From NCBI GenBank assembly GCA_964469265.1, contig CAYXYF010000012.1, forward strand, positions 1-64,000: a stretch of DNA of 64,000 bases. Reading direction: 5' to 3'. The notes beneath the pieces were generated by a model, which was not told the origin of the DNA, did not search any database, and worked only from the letters and a program-made list of their open reading frames with translations. The stretch comes from JAEYZS01 sp964469265 (GTDB taxonomy: Bacteria; Bdellovibrionota; Bdellovibrionia; Bdellovibrionales; JAEYZS01). The translations under genes and the position numbers were made by a program. Positions 34,488 through 43,663 of this stretch are shown here, one piece after another (positions within the stretch are counted from its first letter, which is position 1; each line of letters starts with the position of its first letter).

Positions 34488-36119
34488 CTACCTAACTTTC
34501 CGATCCATTTTAAAGCTCACATGAAACACCAAACGACCATCCTTTGAACTTATTGTTGGCGGCAAGTCCTGAAGCTGTTTATCTACCGCAAGGTTTCGCA
34601 ATAAACTTTTCATCGTGTTGAGTTGATCTGTTGTACTGATTTCGCCTTGTAGATTTACGGTTTCGCTACGAACAGAGAGCTGGCGAATATCCACGGGTAA
34701 ACTTCGCACTGGTGGAAGAGCGCTTGAGATCTTAGTGATGATATCTAGGGGAGAGTTAATATTTTTTAGGTCACCAAGTTTTTGATAATCGTTGATTTCT
34801 TTTTTCTTTTCCCGAATATATCTTCGAATATTACCAGGGCGCGCTTCTGCACCTCGCAACCCCACGGCAGGAGAACGCGCGACAGTTGATAAGGCAGAGT
34901 CCGCTTTACCCACAAGTGAAACACTAATTGCATCACGAGAATAGGAGTAGATCGTAAAAACAACGATTGCAGCTGCTGCGTATTGAATTGTTTTTTTCCA
35001 TTTATTCCAGAAAAGAGTGGCGTCCGCACCAGCCTTAGCATATTCACCCTTTCTGAAGTTAATCGCAGGGTTTTTAGGTTTCTTTAGTCCCTCAATAGCA
35101 AGACCAATGGCAATGGCTGAATCTTTTAATAATTCATTAGTCTGAGCCGCATAAACCTTCATTCCAGACGAGAGATGGTTTACTGGGTTTGACATAATCC
35201 CAAGTCTTTGCGTAAAGAAAGGTCCAACATTGACTAAGTGGCTAAGGCCACCAAGAAGGCTTGCGTTTTGAACAGTGATTCCGCTTGTACTTTCAAATTC
35301 CACTAAAGTTTTTTTGATTTCAAAGATGAGTGGGTTGAGCGCATTGATAATAGCATTTGAGAAAGTAATTTGATCCTTTGTTGCACCGTCATTTTTGGTC
35401 AGTACAAATCCCTTTTCTTGTAAACCTTTAAGAGCTTCTGCGTAGGAAATGTCATAGGTTTTTTGGATCGCTTTGACGGCGTCGAGTCCGCCAATCTGTA
35501 TGGATCTTGTTTCAAGAAGTCTTCCGTCTTTAACGATAACGAGAATAGACTTTGAGTGGCCTAAATGGATAAAGACTTCAGCACTTTGTGAAACGGATTG
35601 CGAAACCTCACTTGGTGATAGCCACCAGTTGGTAAATAGGTTCGAAAGTGCAAACCCGTCGGTACTGATAACATCGGGATCAATGCCAGCTTCGTTGGCA
35701 AGTTCAAGAAGTTCTTCGATATACTGATTGGGAGTCGCACATGCAAGAACTTGAGAGCCGTCGCTTGTTTGCTCAATAATTTTTGCATCAAAGATGGCTT
35801 TGTCTTGGTCAAAGGGAATTTCGTCTTCTAACTCAAATGGTAAGCTCTTAATAATTTTAATTCGTTCTTTAAACGGAAAACTCTTTTTCCGAATGCTGAC
35901 CCGGTCTTGTGAAACACCGATTGAAAATTTACAAGAGTGTGGATCATAGCTTGAAGCAATTCGATTTAATGCCGCAAGAATTTCAACATGTTTGTCTTGA
36001 GAAATATCTAGGCTATAAGGGATTTCTAAAAAATCGCGCACGACGATGGAGCGACCTGCGAGCTCTACATCAGCAACTTTTATGCTGAGAGTTCCAATAT
36101 CAATCCCGATGCTTCTCAT
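34488..36119 (-). CDS. gspL: Type II secretion protein GspL (PilM-like ATPase fold)
   Basis: 543 residues. The N-terminal ~340 residues have an actin/PilM-like fold (MRSIGIDIGTLSIKVADVEL; GGLDAVKAI; LLGGLSHLVN), followed by a membrane helix near 380 (IQYAAAAIVVFTIYSY) and a periplasmic domain. This GspL recruits the ATPase GspE to the membrane. It resembles PilM more than enterobacterial GspL, as in other delta-type proteobacteria. 128 bases separate it from gspK. Confidence 0.82.
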   Translation of the reverse strand: MRSIGIDIGTLSIKVADVELAGRSIVVRDFLEIPYSLDISQDKHVEILAALNRIASSYDPHSCKFSIGVSQDRVSIRKKSFPFKERIKIIKSLPFELEDEIPFDQDKAIFDAKIIEQTSDGSQVLACATPNQYIEELLELANEAGIDPDVISTDGFALSNLFTNWWLSPSEVSQSVSQSAEVFIHLGHSKSILVIVKDGRLLETRSIQIGGLDAVKAIQKTYDISYAEALKGLQEKGFVLTKNDGATKDQITFSNAIINALNPLIFEIKKTLVEFESTSGITVQNASLLGGLSHLVNVGPFFTQRLGIMSNPVNHLSSGMKVYAAQTNELLKDSAIAIGLAIEGLKKPKNPAINFRKGEYAKAGADATLFWNKWKKTIQYAAAAIVVFTIYSYSRDAISVSLVGKADSALSTVARSPAVGLRGAEARPGNIRRYIREKKKEINDYQKLGDLKNINSPLDIITKISSALPPVRSLPVDIRQLSVRSETVNLQGEISTTDQLNTMKSLLRNLAVDKQLQDLPPTISSKDGRLVFHVSFKMDRKVR

Positions 36120-36247
36120 GTCTCAACCTATTCGCGTAAATACTTAAGATGACTTCCATTTTTATTTTCTAATAATGGCGATAATATAGCAATTTGTCAG
36201 TGAAGAAAAGCTAGACAAAGGTACCGAAACGCCCCCAATTTTAGGAG

Positions 36248-37507
36248 CTAGTTTTCCCACCAATAAATAATTCTCGGTTTGGTGGTAGAAGGCTTCTGTT
36301 GTTGCTGCTGATTCTGGTTCTGATTTTGGTTTTGATTCGTATCCTGGTTGTTGTTTTGATTCTGATTTTGATCCTGGTTATCGCTTTGGTTTTGGTTATT
36401 TGGATCGGTCTGCTCGCTATCAAGTATGGTAATTAGCTGATCTCGAACAGCCTCAATATCATAGACTATCGCAATGATTTCGCGAGTGACATTTTGAAAT
36501 TCACCAATGGAACGGATTCGGAAGTTATATTCGCTCCCAAATAGAAGCGGAATTTTTGATGGATTGAAAGTCTGTTGATTAGCACCAATGAAGGACATAA
36601 AGTCTTGTTCATCGCGAAACGGTCCGCCCTCATCTAAATTGTTAATTCTTTCGATGATTCTATCCGCCATTTCTTCATTAATTATCGGGTCAATGGATTG
36701 TAAAATTTCTGGCGAGGCCTGATTGACGCTAATTCCTTTTGTTCCATACACAGTAATGTGGGGGAGTAGGAATCGGAATATATCTTCCGTCACGCCAGAT
36801 ACCATTTTGATTTCATCCATAGTCTGAAAAGGCCGATTCGGGGGAATTTGAGCGTCGTCTTCGACGTCAGGGTATAGATTGTTTTCGTTTCCGCCATTTA
36901 AACTGGTTGTATCTTCATCAATCCAGTCTTGGAGGTTATTGATAATTTCTTCGTAGTTGAGGTTTCGGTTTCGCTGAGCCCAATCATCATCATTTTCAAG
37001 ACGCTGAATAAAGATTCGTTCGAGTTGATCACGAGTCGCGTTTCTTAAAGTTTCGCTCGGTGAATCCAAATCATTAATATCGATTTTAGAACCCTCGGCA
37101 GAAATTTGAGTCACGTACCGTGCTTCCATAAAAGATTCACTAAGGGAAGTATTGAGCTGATCTTTTGATACAATGGACGTCGATTCGGGAATCATCGGCG
37201 GCCATGAGAACGGCAGTGACCAGATCATCTGAATAATACTTTCTTGTCCCTTTAACTGATCACCAAATTGTTTTGTCACATTTTTAAAAAGCTGCACTCG
37301 AAGTAACGAGAGTTCAAGGCCTGCCTTTGCTGCTTCATAGGCTTTCACCCTATGAAACTCTTTATTTGTCAGAATATACTCAACGCTTGTATCAAAGCTA
37401 ATTTCAACAGCAAGAAAGGCCATGATCATGACACAAAACATGGCCATTAAAAGAGCAACGCCCTTCTGATTTAATTTTTTTGTTTTTCTTTTTAAGATTT
37501 TAAACAT
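36248..37507 (-). CDS. gspK: Type II secretion minor pseudopilin GspK with Gln/Asn-rich tail
   Basis: 419 residues. Prepilin leader with a cleavable Gly (KLNQKG then VALLMAMFCVMIMAFLAVEIS), no Glu at +5, which is normal for GspK, and the large helical insert typical of this tip pseudopilin. After about residue 355 the tail is a run of Gln/Asn (DQNQNQNNNQDTNQNQNQNQ) and then a basic WWEN end. Starts at the gspJ stop (one-base overlap, TGATG), so translation is coupled. Confidence 0.85.
   Translation of the reverse strand: MFKILKRKTKKLNQKGVALLMAMFCVMIMAFLAVEISFDTSVEYILTNKEFHRVKAYEAAKAGLELSLLRVQLFKNVTKQFGDQLKGQESIIQMIWSLPFSWPPMIPESTSIVSKDQLNTSLSESFMEARYVTQISAEGSKIDINDLDSPSETLRNATRDQLERIFIQRLENDDDWAQRNRNLNYEEIINNLQDWIDEDTTSLNGGNENNLYPDVEDDAQIPPNRPFQTMDEIKMVSGVTEDIFRFLLPHITVYGTKGISVNQASPEILQSIDPIINEEMADRIIERINNLDEGGPFRDEQDFMSFIGANQQTFNPSKIPLLFGSEYNFRIRSIGEFQNVTREIIAIVYDIEAVRDQLITILDSEQTDPNNQNQSDNQDQNQNQNNNQDTNQNQNQNQNQQQQQKPSTTKPRIIYWWEN
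36296..36415 (-). repeat. Gln/Asn codon repeat in gspK
   Basis: Degenerate CAA/AAC/CAG triplets encode a low-complexity NQ tract near the C-terminus. Length may vary between strains. Confidence 0.7.
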
Positions 37508-38418
37508 CAGCCGCCTCCTGGGAAGTTAGGTGGTGGCGGTGCCTCTTGGCCTAGCGTCTGTGTTTTTTGTTGATCGTCTTCAAGATTATTCGGGAATCGA
37601 AGAGGAATAACTGAAATTGCTGAAATTTCACGGTTGTTTTGCTCGATGGTGAGTGTGACTTCAACTGCAGAAGGGAACTTGTTTTTAATTGCTGCGTCTT
37701 CAGAGGTGCTGTCCCATGAATCCACCCAATCTTCTTTTTCTTTTCCAAAGTAGCGCAGTTCAAACTTAGTCACACCTTCAATGAGAATGGATTCATGTCC
37801 ACCTTCGTCAACCTTATCATCGATATAGTCTGAAGTTCTTCGCCATAAACATCTTGTCGATTCATCAGGGCTTTTAAGTCGGCGGCAGCTTCTTACAAAG
37901 TATCCAACTTCTTGTTGATCTGAGGATTGTTTCCCAGGCTGAACCGTCACGTTGTTTAAGTTTGTAAAGTGAATGGAATCCCGCGCACCGATAAATGCTG
38001 TGTGGTTGGGAATCTCTCTGATTTTTAAATCATACCCTTGCGTCGCTTGACCAGGTTGGTTGTTAGGTTGGCCTTGGTTCCCAACACTCCGAGGTCTTTG
38101 GCCACCCGATTGATTAGTTTGCCCAGGTTGATTTTGATTCTGGTTATTCGTTTGTGGAGTCGATTTTTTGCTCTCAATGGCTTTTAAAACTTCGGTGTTC
38201 ACATCTTGATAATGATAAGCAAGATTAATGTCTCGCTCAATAATTCTCATGGCAGAATTAACTGCAGACCGGTGATCGATGTTGCGCTGAACTTTTTCTT
38301 TAAAGTCAGCACTTCGTCTCATGGATTGAGAGACCATAATGGTTAAAAATGCCATAATCGTCATCGCGATTACCACTTCAATTAGAGTAAATCCGTTGAG
38401 CCTTTTCTTTACTATCAT
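37507..38418 (-). CDS. gspJ: Type II secretion minor pseudopilin GspJ with Gln/Asn-rich insert
   Basis: 303 residues. Prepilin site NGFTLIEVVIAMTIM with Gly-1, Phe+1 and Glu+5. A low-complexity Q/N/G insert (about 85-125: TNNQNQNQPGQTNQSGG) interrupts the usual GspJ domain; the remaining part has the expected beta-rich fold. ATGA overlap with gspI means coupled translation. Forms the pseudopilus tip with GspI and GspK. Confidence 0.87.
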   Translation of the reverse strand: MIVKKRLNGFTLIEVVIAMTIMAFLTIMVSQSMRRSADFKEKVQRNIDHRSAVNSAMRIIERDINLAYHYQDVNTEVLKAIESKKSTPQTNNQNQNQPGQTNQSGGQRPRSVGNQGQPNNQPGQATQGYDLKIREIPNHTAFIGARDSIHFTNLNNVTVQPGKQSSDQQEVGYFVRSCRRLKSPDESTRCLWRRTSDYIDDKVDEGGHESILIEGVTKFELRYFGKEKEDWVDSWDSTSEDAAIKNKFPSAVEVTLTIEQNNREISAISVIPLRFPNNLEDDQQKTQTLGQEAPPPPNFPGGG

Positions 38419-38921
38419 AGCCCCGCTCCTGGCGTAGGCATGCCGCCTTCATAGTTGACGATGTATGTTGTCACCGAGTACTCAAGTGGCTTTCTACGGG
38501 GAACCGTCCATAAGATGGTGATCTTTATCTCTTTAACGTTCTTTGAAAAATGCTCAGTCATCTGGCTCACAACGGTCCGAGTGGTCTCATCAATGGTGCC
38601 ATCTTGCTGTGCTTGTAAAAGTGCTGAGAGATCTGGAAACTCAAGTTCACGAACTTCAGATTTCCATGTGAGTTCAGGGAATTCACTTCCAAAATCGCCA
38701 GCCTCTTCTTCGGGAATTGCGCCGAAGCCCACTTGACCATATTTTATTTCTAGCTCAGTAATTTTACTTTTCAAAAGGGAAGTGATGACTTGCAGTTTTC
38801 CTGATTTGTTTTGCGACGAAACCGTACCACTCCAAGAAGACGAAAGCGCAACTAGCGCCCCGGCTAAAATGATCGTGGCTAAAAGAACTTCGACTAATGA
38901 GAATCCATTGCGTTTCATCAC
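38415..38921 (-). CDS. gspI: Type II secretion minor pseudopilin GspI
   Basis: 168 residues with the prepilin site NGFSLVEVLLATIILAGALVAL (Gly-1, Glu+5). Overlaps gspH and gspJ by four bases on each side, so it is in the middle of a translationally coupled H-I-J-K run. Expected in the tip complex of the pseudopilus. Confidence 0.87.
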   Translation of the reverse strand: MMKRNGFSLVEVLLATIILAGALVALSSSWSGTVSSQNKSGKLQVITSLLKSKITELEIKYGQVGFGAIPEEEAGDFGSEFPELTWKSEVRELEFPDLSALLQAQQDGTIDETTRTVVSQMTEHFSKNVKEIKITILWTVPRRKPLEYSVTTYIVNYEGGMPTPGAGL

Positions 38922-39508
38922 TGGATATCCTTGAGCGCCTTATACTCTGTCAGTACTGTTCCTACTCCCGTTAAAGGGTTGATCACGATGGTCCACTGCA
39001 ACGCTTTTTTATTGGTCAAATGGATCGCTGCACGGCTCACCAATCCTTCAGGAAAAAAGTAAATATAAGCTTTTCCCTCTGAAATTTTATTTCTCTCAGA
39101 GAATTCAATATCTTCAAAAAACAATTTACTTGGGAGTGTTTCAGGTCTTTTTGTAACTCGCGCTTCAATTTCAAAGCCCGTGCTGCTTGTGGGCTCATCA
39201 TCGCTTTTATCATCGTCTTCGGCATCGCTGAAGGTGAGAGCAATGTCTTTTTCGGTAGCACGTTCCACCCAGTAGGTATGCGGTTGGTCTTCATCGGCAG
39301 GCATTGAAACAACCAAACGATGAACAGAGCCACTGAGCCTCGCAGTGGTCTGAGTTTGTTTTGTAATTACGGTGAGACGACGGACAGCTGAGCGAATTTG
39401 ATCTCGAGTGGAGAGCTTGGGAACAGTGTAGACGATCAAACCCGCAAGGAGCGCAAGAACAATTAATATTTCAATAAGGGTAAACCCTCGTTCCTGACTC
39501 CGTTGCAA
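38918..39508 (-). CDS. gspH: Type II secretion minor pseudopilin GspH
   Basis: 196 residues. Prepilin site RGFTLIEILIVLALLAGLIV (Gly-1, Glu+5) and a beta-rich C-terminal domain with an acidic loop (SDAEDDDKSDDEP). Starts 26 bases after the gspG stop. Thought to link the tip complex to the GspG shaft. Confidence 0.85.
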   Translation of the reverse strand: MQRSQERGFTLIEILIVLALLAGLIVYTVPKLSTRDQIRSAVRRLTVITKQTQTTARLSGSVHRLVVSMPADEDQPHTYWVERATEKDIALTFSDAEDDDKSDDEPTSSTGFEIEARVTKRPETLPSKLFFEDIEFSERNKISEGKAYIYFFPEGLVSRAAIHLTNKKALQWTIVINPLTGVGTVLTEYKALKDIQ

Positions 39509-39534
39509 TTTGATTTCTCCTTTTAAAAAAGAGA

Positions 39535-39954
39535 CTACAGGTCCTCTGAAGAGATATCAGCATCGGTTCCAGATCCGCCTTCTTTTTTGTCCGCACCTAG
39601 GGACCGAAGTACGAAACGGTTTCCGCTGAGTTCATATATAATATCGTTTCTCCAAGCGTCTTGAGGATATTTATCAAGATAAGGGTCAGGTCCCCAGCTT
39701 CGGCACTCGCTACCTTGGTTATCCAATAGACCATCTAAACTTGAAGGGTAGCTGCCGCAATCGACATAGTAGAGCTGTAATGCTTGCGAAACTTTACCCA
39801 TGATGATTTTTGTTTCTTGCACTTGTGACTTAAAGAAGTTCTTAAATACACCTTGGAAAAGTAATGTACCCATTCCAGCAACAATCGCTAACACAATGAG
39901 AATCTCAATAAGGGTCATACCTGATTGATTCTTTATTCTTTTGAACCTAAACAT
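39535..39954 (-). CDS. gspG: Type II secretion major pseudopilin GspG
   Basis: 139 residues from the ATG at 39954, chosen because GGAGG lies 6 bases upstream; a GTG at 39972 would add six residues. Prepilin site QSG then MTLIEILIVLAIVAGMG with Glu+5; the C-terminal part has the Cys pair (VDCGSYPS, GSECRSWG) and the SLGADKKEGG calcium-site-like loop of GspG. The main subunit of the pseudopilus. Confidence 0.92.
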   Translation of the reverse strand: MFRFKRIKNQSGMTLIEILIVLAIVAGMGTLLFQGVFKNFFKSQVQETKIIMGKVSQALQLYYVDCGSYPSSLDGLLDNQGSECRSWGPDPYLDKYPQDAWRNDIIYELSGNRFVLRSLGADKKEGGSGTDADISSEDL

Positions 39955-40066
39955 TCCATACCTCCAAACCACTTGACGCTTCGTTTTTTTAGAAGCGCAC
40001 TAAAGAAAAAATACTAACAAACTTCACTATAAACTCTAAGGATATTGTGCATTATAGACACGCCGC

Positions 40067-41281
40067 TTATACTCCCTGGGACATTTCAATAATCGGCATC
40101 ATAATCGCGAAAACGATAATCCCAATAACAATACCCATGGTGACGATCATGATGGGTTCGAGCAAGCTTGTTAGCCCCTGAATGCTGTTTTTGACCTGAA
40201 AGTCGTAGGCATCACTCACCTGAGTGAGCATGTTTTCAAGATCGCCCGTTTTTTCCCCGATACTTATCATCGTTATCACAAGGGGAGGGAATTCGCCAGA
40301 TTTTCGAAGTGGACCTGCTACGGATTCCCCCTCAGAAATGTTTTCCCGTGCTTCTTCAACGGCCTTTGCTAAAACCGCATTGGCAACAACATGTCTTACA
40401 ATGTCCATGGAGTGAAGCATAGGAACACCGCCTGCAAGAAGTGTTGAGAGTGTTCTTGTAAAACGGCTTACGGCAATAAGCCTTGCCATTTTCCCAACCA
40501 CTGGAAAAGTCAGAAGCATGGCATCCCACTTATCTGACCCTGCAGGTGAAGCCTTCCAGCTTCTGAACATCAACACGGCTCCAGCCCCAACAATAAGAAT
40601 GATGTGCCAGTAGTTTACCATTACACCAGACAAATTGATAATGACTTCAGAAAACCACGGGAGTTTTTTATCAGCGTCTTCAAAAACCTGTGTGACTTTT
40701 GGAATAACAAAAATAAAAAGAACAAAAAGCATCCCTAATGTAAACAGCATCATAATCACTGGATACATCATTGCCGATTTCACCTTAGCGTTTAATTCGT
40801 TTTGGGCCTCGGTGAACTCGGCAAGTCTTAGCAAAATGATATCGAGGGTACCTGACATCTCACCCGCCTCAACCATGGAGACATAGATGTTGTTAAATAT
40901 CTTTGGATACTTTCTCATAGAGCGGTGGAGTTGTGCACCCTCGTTCACTTGGTTTCGTAAATCCGCTACTGCACTTTTTAAAACTTCATTTTCAACTTGC
41001 TCAGAAACGGCGGATAAAGATTCCACCAATGGAACGTTGGCCTTAATGAGTGTTGCAAGCTGTCTTGTCATCATCGAAAGATCTTGAACGTTTACGCGAC
41101 CAGAAGCCGCACCTTTAGCAGACTGCTTTTTAGCAAGACTTTTTTGTTTGTTAATGAGATTGGTGATGTAGATTCCGTCACGCTTCAGTTTTAAGCGTGC
41201 CGTTCGTTGATTTTCAGAATCAACAATTCCTCGAACAGTTTTTCCAGATTTGTCTATCCCACGGTACTCAAAAACAGGCAT
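40067..41281 (-). CDS. gspF: Type II secretion inner-membrane protein GspF
   Basis: 404 residues with two GspF cytoplasmic domains (about 70-190 and 270-390) and three hydrophobic segments (MMLFTLGMLFVLFIFVIP; IILIVGAGAVLMF; IMIVTMGIVIGIIVFAIM). MPVFEYRGIDKSGKTVRG is the usual start. This is the platform protein on which pseudopilin assembly occurs. It follows a small barrel gene rather than gspE directly. Confidence 0.92.
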   Translation of the reverse strand: MPVFEYRGIDKSGKTVRGIVDSENQRTARLKLKRDGIYITNLINKQKSLAKKQSAKGAASGRVNVQDLSMMTRQLATLIKANVPLVESLSAVSEQVENEVLKSAVADLRNQVNEGAQLHRSMRKYPKIFNNIYVSMVEAGEMSGTLDIILLRLAEFTEAQNELNAKVKSAMMYPVIMMLFTLGMLFVLFIFVIPKVTQVFEDADKKLPWFSEVIINLSGVMVNYWHIILIVGAGAVLMFRSWKASPAGSDKWDAMLLTFPVVGKMARLIAVSRFTRTLSTLLAGGVPMLHSMDIVRHVVANAVLAKAVEEARENISEGESVAGPLRKSGEFPPLVITMISIGEKTGDLENMLTQVSDAYDFQVKNSIQGLTSLLEPIMIVTMGIVIGIIVFAIMMPIIEMSQGV

Positions 41282-41345
41282 AGATTAAGGCTATCAGCCA
41301 GAAGGTACCGAGGGCAACATCTTTTGAATCGGTTAATCAGACCAA

Positions 41346-41855
41346 TTAGAATGCAAACGTAAAGCTAGCGCTAGTAAAGCTTACTTGATCCATTGTCTCG
41401 TCAGACAGCCAGTTTGTCAGAATAAAATGCTGAACTCCGACTTTCATATTTCCAGATGCTCTGAAATCTACGCCGACTTTAAAGCTTGGACCAAACGTTG
41501 TTTCATCATCGCCTGCTGGAGATGGATGATCAATCATCGCAAAACCAAATCCTGGTGCAACGTAGGCGTCAACGCGGCTATCAGTCAAAAGATGAACTGG
41601 AGCGAAGGCACCTAAAGCCAATACTTCATGAACTGGGTTTGGACCATCATCATCGGTTTGCAAAAAGAAATATCCTCCCATTCCTAATACACCACCTTGT
41701 CTGACTTCGTAATCAGCGCCAAGGTGAATAGCTCCGCCCTTAAAACCAAGTAGTGCGCGAACGGTCTTTTCACCTGCATACTGTGCGTTGGCTGTAAGAG
41801 ATGCTGTTGTGATAGCCATGAATATAGCTAGTTTGCAAATAATGATCTTTCTCAT
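41346..41855 (-). CDS. Small outer-membrane beta-barrel protein inside the gsp operon
   Basis: 169 residues with signal peptide (cleavage near ANA-QY) and alternating strands ending in a terminal aromatic strand (FTSASFTFAF), typical of a small eight-strand barrel. AAGGAG precedes the start. It lies between gspE and gspF on the same strand, 100 bases after gspE. No standard T2SS component fits; it may be an unrelated insertion or a lineage-specific accessory. I cannot name a family. Confidence 0.65.
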   Translation of the reverse strand: MRKIIICKLAIFMAITTASLTANAQYAGEKTVRALLGFKGGAIHLGADYEVRQGGVLGMGGYFFLQTDDDGPNPVHEVLALGAFAPVHLLTDSRVDAYVAPGFGFAMIDHPSPAGDDETTFGPSFKVGVDFRASGNMKVGVQHFILTNWLSDETMDQVSFTSASFTFAF

Positions 41856-41955
41856 TCTAACTCCTTTTATTTATGTTCAGAGGTCTTAAGCTAATAATCG
41901 AATCATAGATAAAAAGGTTAATCAACGAGATTGAGGCAAGAAATGGATATTTTTA

Positions 41956-43644
41956 TTATTCGTCAATTTGAGTGTTGGCTAATAATTCTTCAATGGTGGT
42001 GATCCCCATAAGAACTTTGCGCACGCCGTCTTCACGAAGAGTTCGCATTCCTTGTTGGATTGCCATTTTTTTAATAGTTCCACCATCTTTTTTCTGCAAA
42101 ATGAGTTGGCGAATTTCTTCAGACATTTGCAGAAGTTCAACAACCGTCGTTCTTGAAATATAACCTTTTTGATTACATTGCGCGCAGCCCACAGCTTTAT
42201 GAACATGGCCCTGAGCTGCTTTTTCCCGCGTCACTCCTAAGGTCGCAAGTTCAGAATCAGTAGGTTCATAAGGAACCTTGCAATGCGGGCAAAGAACGCG
42301 AACAAGTCTTTGAGCAATAACACCAAGAAGTGAAGAAGCAATCAAGAAAGGTTCACATCCCATATCCAACAACCGTGGAATCGCACCCGCAGAGTCATTG
42401 GTGTGAATAGTAGATAGAACCAAGTGACCTGTTAGTGATGAGTTAATAGCAATCTCAGCAGTTTCATAGTCACGAATCTCACCAATCATAATAACATCGG
42501 GATCTTGACGAAGAATACTTCGCAGTCCGCTCGCAAAAGTTAAACCAATTTTCGAATTGACTTGAATTTGCCCGATGCCATGAATTCGCTGCTCCACAGG
42601 ATCTTCAACGGTGATGATATTTGTGTCAGTGTTGTTAATCTTTGTGATACATCCGTAAAGGGTAGTGGACTTACCAGAACCCGTTGGCCCAGTGACCAGA
42701 ATAATCCCGTGGGTTTTTTCTAGAAGGGCGTTGATTTGTTCTAAGTCCTCGGGCGAGAAACCAAGCTGTTCTAGCTCGAGAATAACGTTGGATCTATCTT
42801 GAAGACGCATCACCAATCGTTCACCGTGGGATGTTGGAACGGAGTTTAAACGAATATCGATATCTTTTCCTGCAAGCTTTAGCGGAATACGACCATCTTG
42901 AGGAAGACGTTTCTCTGCAATGTTAAGGTTACCCATAACTTTAATACGAGAGGTGATTGAGTTTTGAAGTTTTTTTGGTGGTTTAAAAATATCGTATAAA
43001 ACACCGTCAATACGAAAGCGGACAACCATGTCCTTTTCATAAGGTTCGATATGAATATCTGATGCTTTTTCTTTCACCGCACGGAAAAGAAGAGTATTCA
43101 CCAAACGGATCACCGGCGCTTCATCATCGCCTGCTTCAAGCAGGTCAATGATGGGCTCATCAAGATCGTATTCCTCATCTTCAATGTCATCTAAACCATG
43201 AAGGTGTGCACCAGATTTTTCATAAACCTTATTGATGGCATCTTGAATACGGCTTGAAGTAGAAACAAGCGCTACCACGTTCTTGTCATAAAGTGCACGC
43301 AAATCATCAAGGACCTGATAGTTGAGGGGGTTTGATGTCAGCACACTCACTACGCCATGGCTCTCTTTGTAAGGTAAAATCGAATGAGTCTTAGCGTAAT
43401 TGATAGGTAAATTTCTCACTAAGTCTGGGACGATATCATTTACAGGGATATCTTTAAAATACTCAAGGCCCATATGTTTACACAACTCAGCTAAAACTTC
43501 ATCAGGAGTAGAGGCATTTTTTTGCCTTAAAATTTCTCCCAACTTTGTGCCGTCAGCGGTTGGAACTTCAAACAAAGCCGAGAGCTCGGCCTCAGTCATT
43601 GAAGTGCTTTTTAATAAAATGTTACCTACGGTATCGACTGCCAT
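41956..43644 (-). CDS. gspE: Type II secretion ATPase GspE
   Basis: 562 residues. N-terminal GspE domain that binds GspL, then the AAA-type motor: Walker A GPTGSGKST, Asp box (ITVEDPVE), Walker B VIMIGEIRD, His box (LSTIHTNDS), and the four-Cys zinc site (CPHCK near 465 and CAQCN near 500). Powers the pseudopilus. Follows gspD by 19 bases. Confidence 0.95.
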   Translation of the reverse strand: MAVDTVGNILLKSTSMTEAELSALFEVPTADGTKLGEILRQKNASTPDEVLAELCKHMGLEYFKDIPVNDIVPDLVRNLPINYAKTHSILPYKESHGVVSVLTSNPLNYQVLDDLRALYDKNVVALVSTSSRIQDAINKVYEKSGAHLHGLDDIEDEEYDLDEPIIDLLEAGDDEAPVIRLVNTLLFRAVKEKASDIHIEPYEKDMVVRFRIDGVLYDIFKPPKKLQNSITSRIKVMGNLNIAEKRLPQDGRIPLKLAGKDIDIRLNSVPTSHGERLVMRLQDRSNVILELEQLGFSPEDLEQINALLEKTHGIILVTGPTGSGKSTTLYGCITKINNTDTNIITVEDPVEQRIHGIGQIQVNSKIGLTFASGLRSILRQDPDVIMIGEIRDYETAEIAINSSLTGHLVLSTIHTNDSAGAIPRLLDMGCEPFLIASSLLGVIAQRLVRVLCPHCKVPYEPTDSELATLGVTREKAAQGHVHKAVGCAQCNQKGYISRTTVVELLQMSEEIRQLILQKKDGGTIKKMAIQQGMRTLREDGVRKVLMGITTIEELLANTQIDE

Positions 43645-43663
43645 TTTTAGTTTTTATTTCCTC

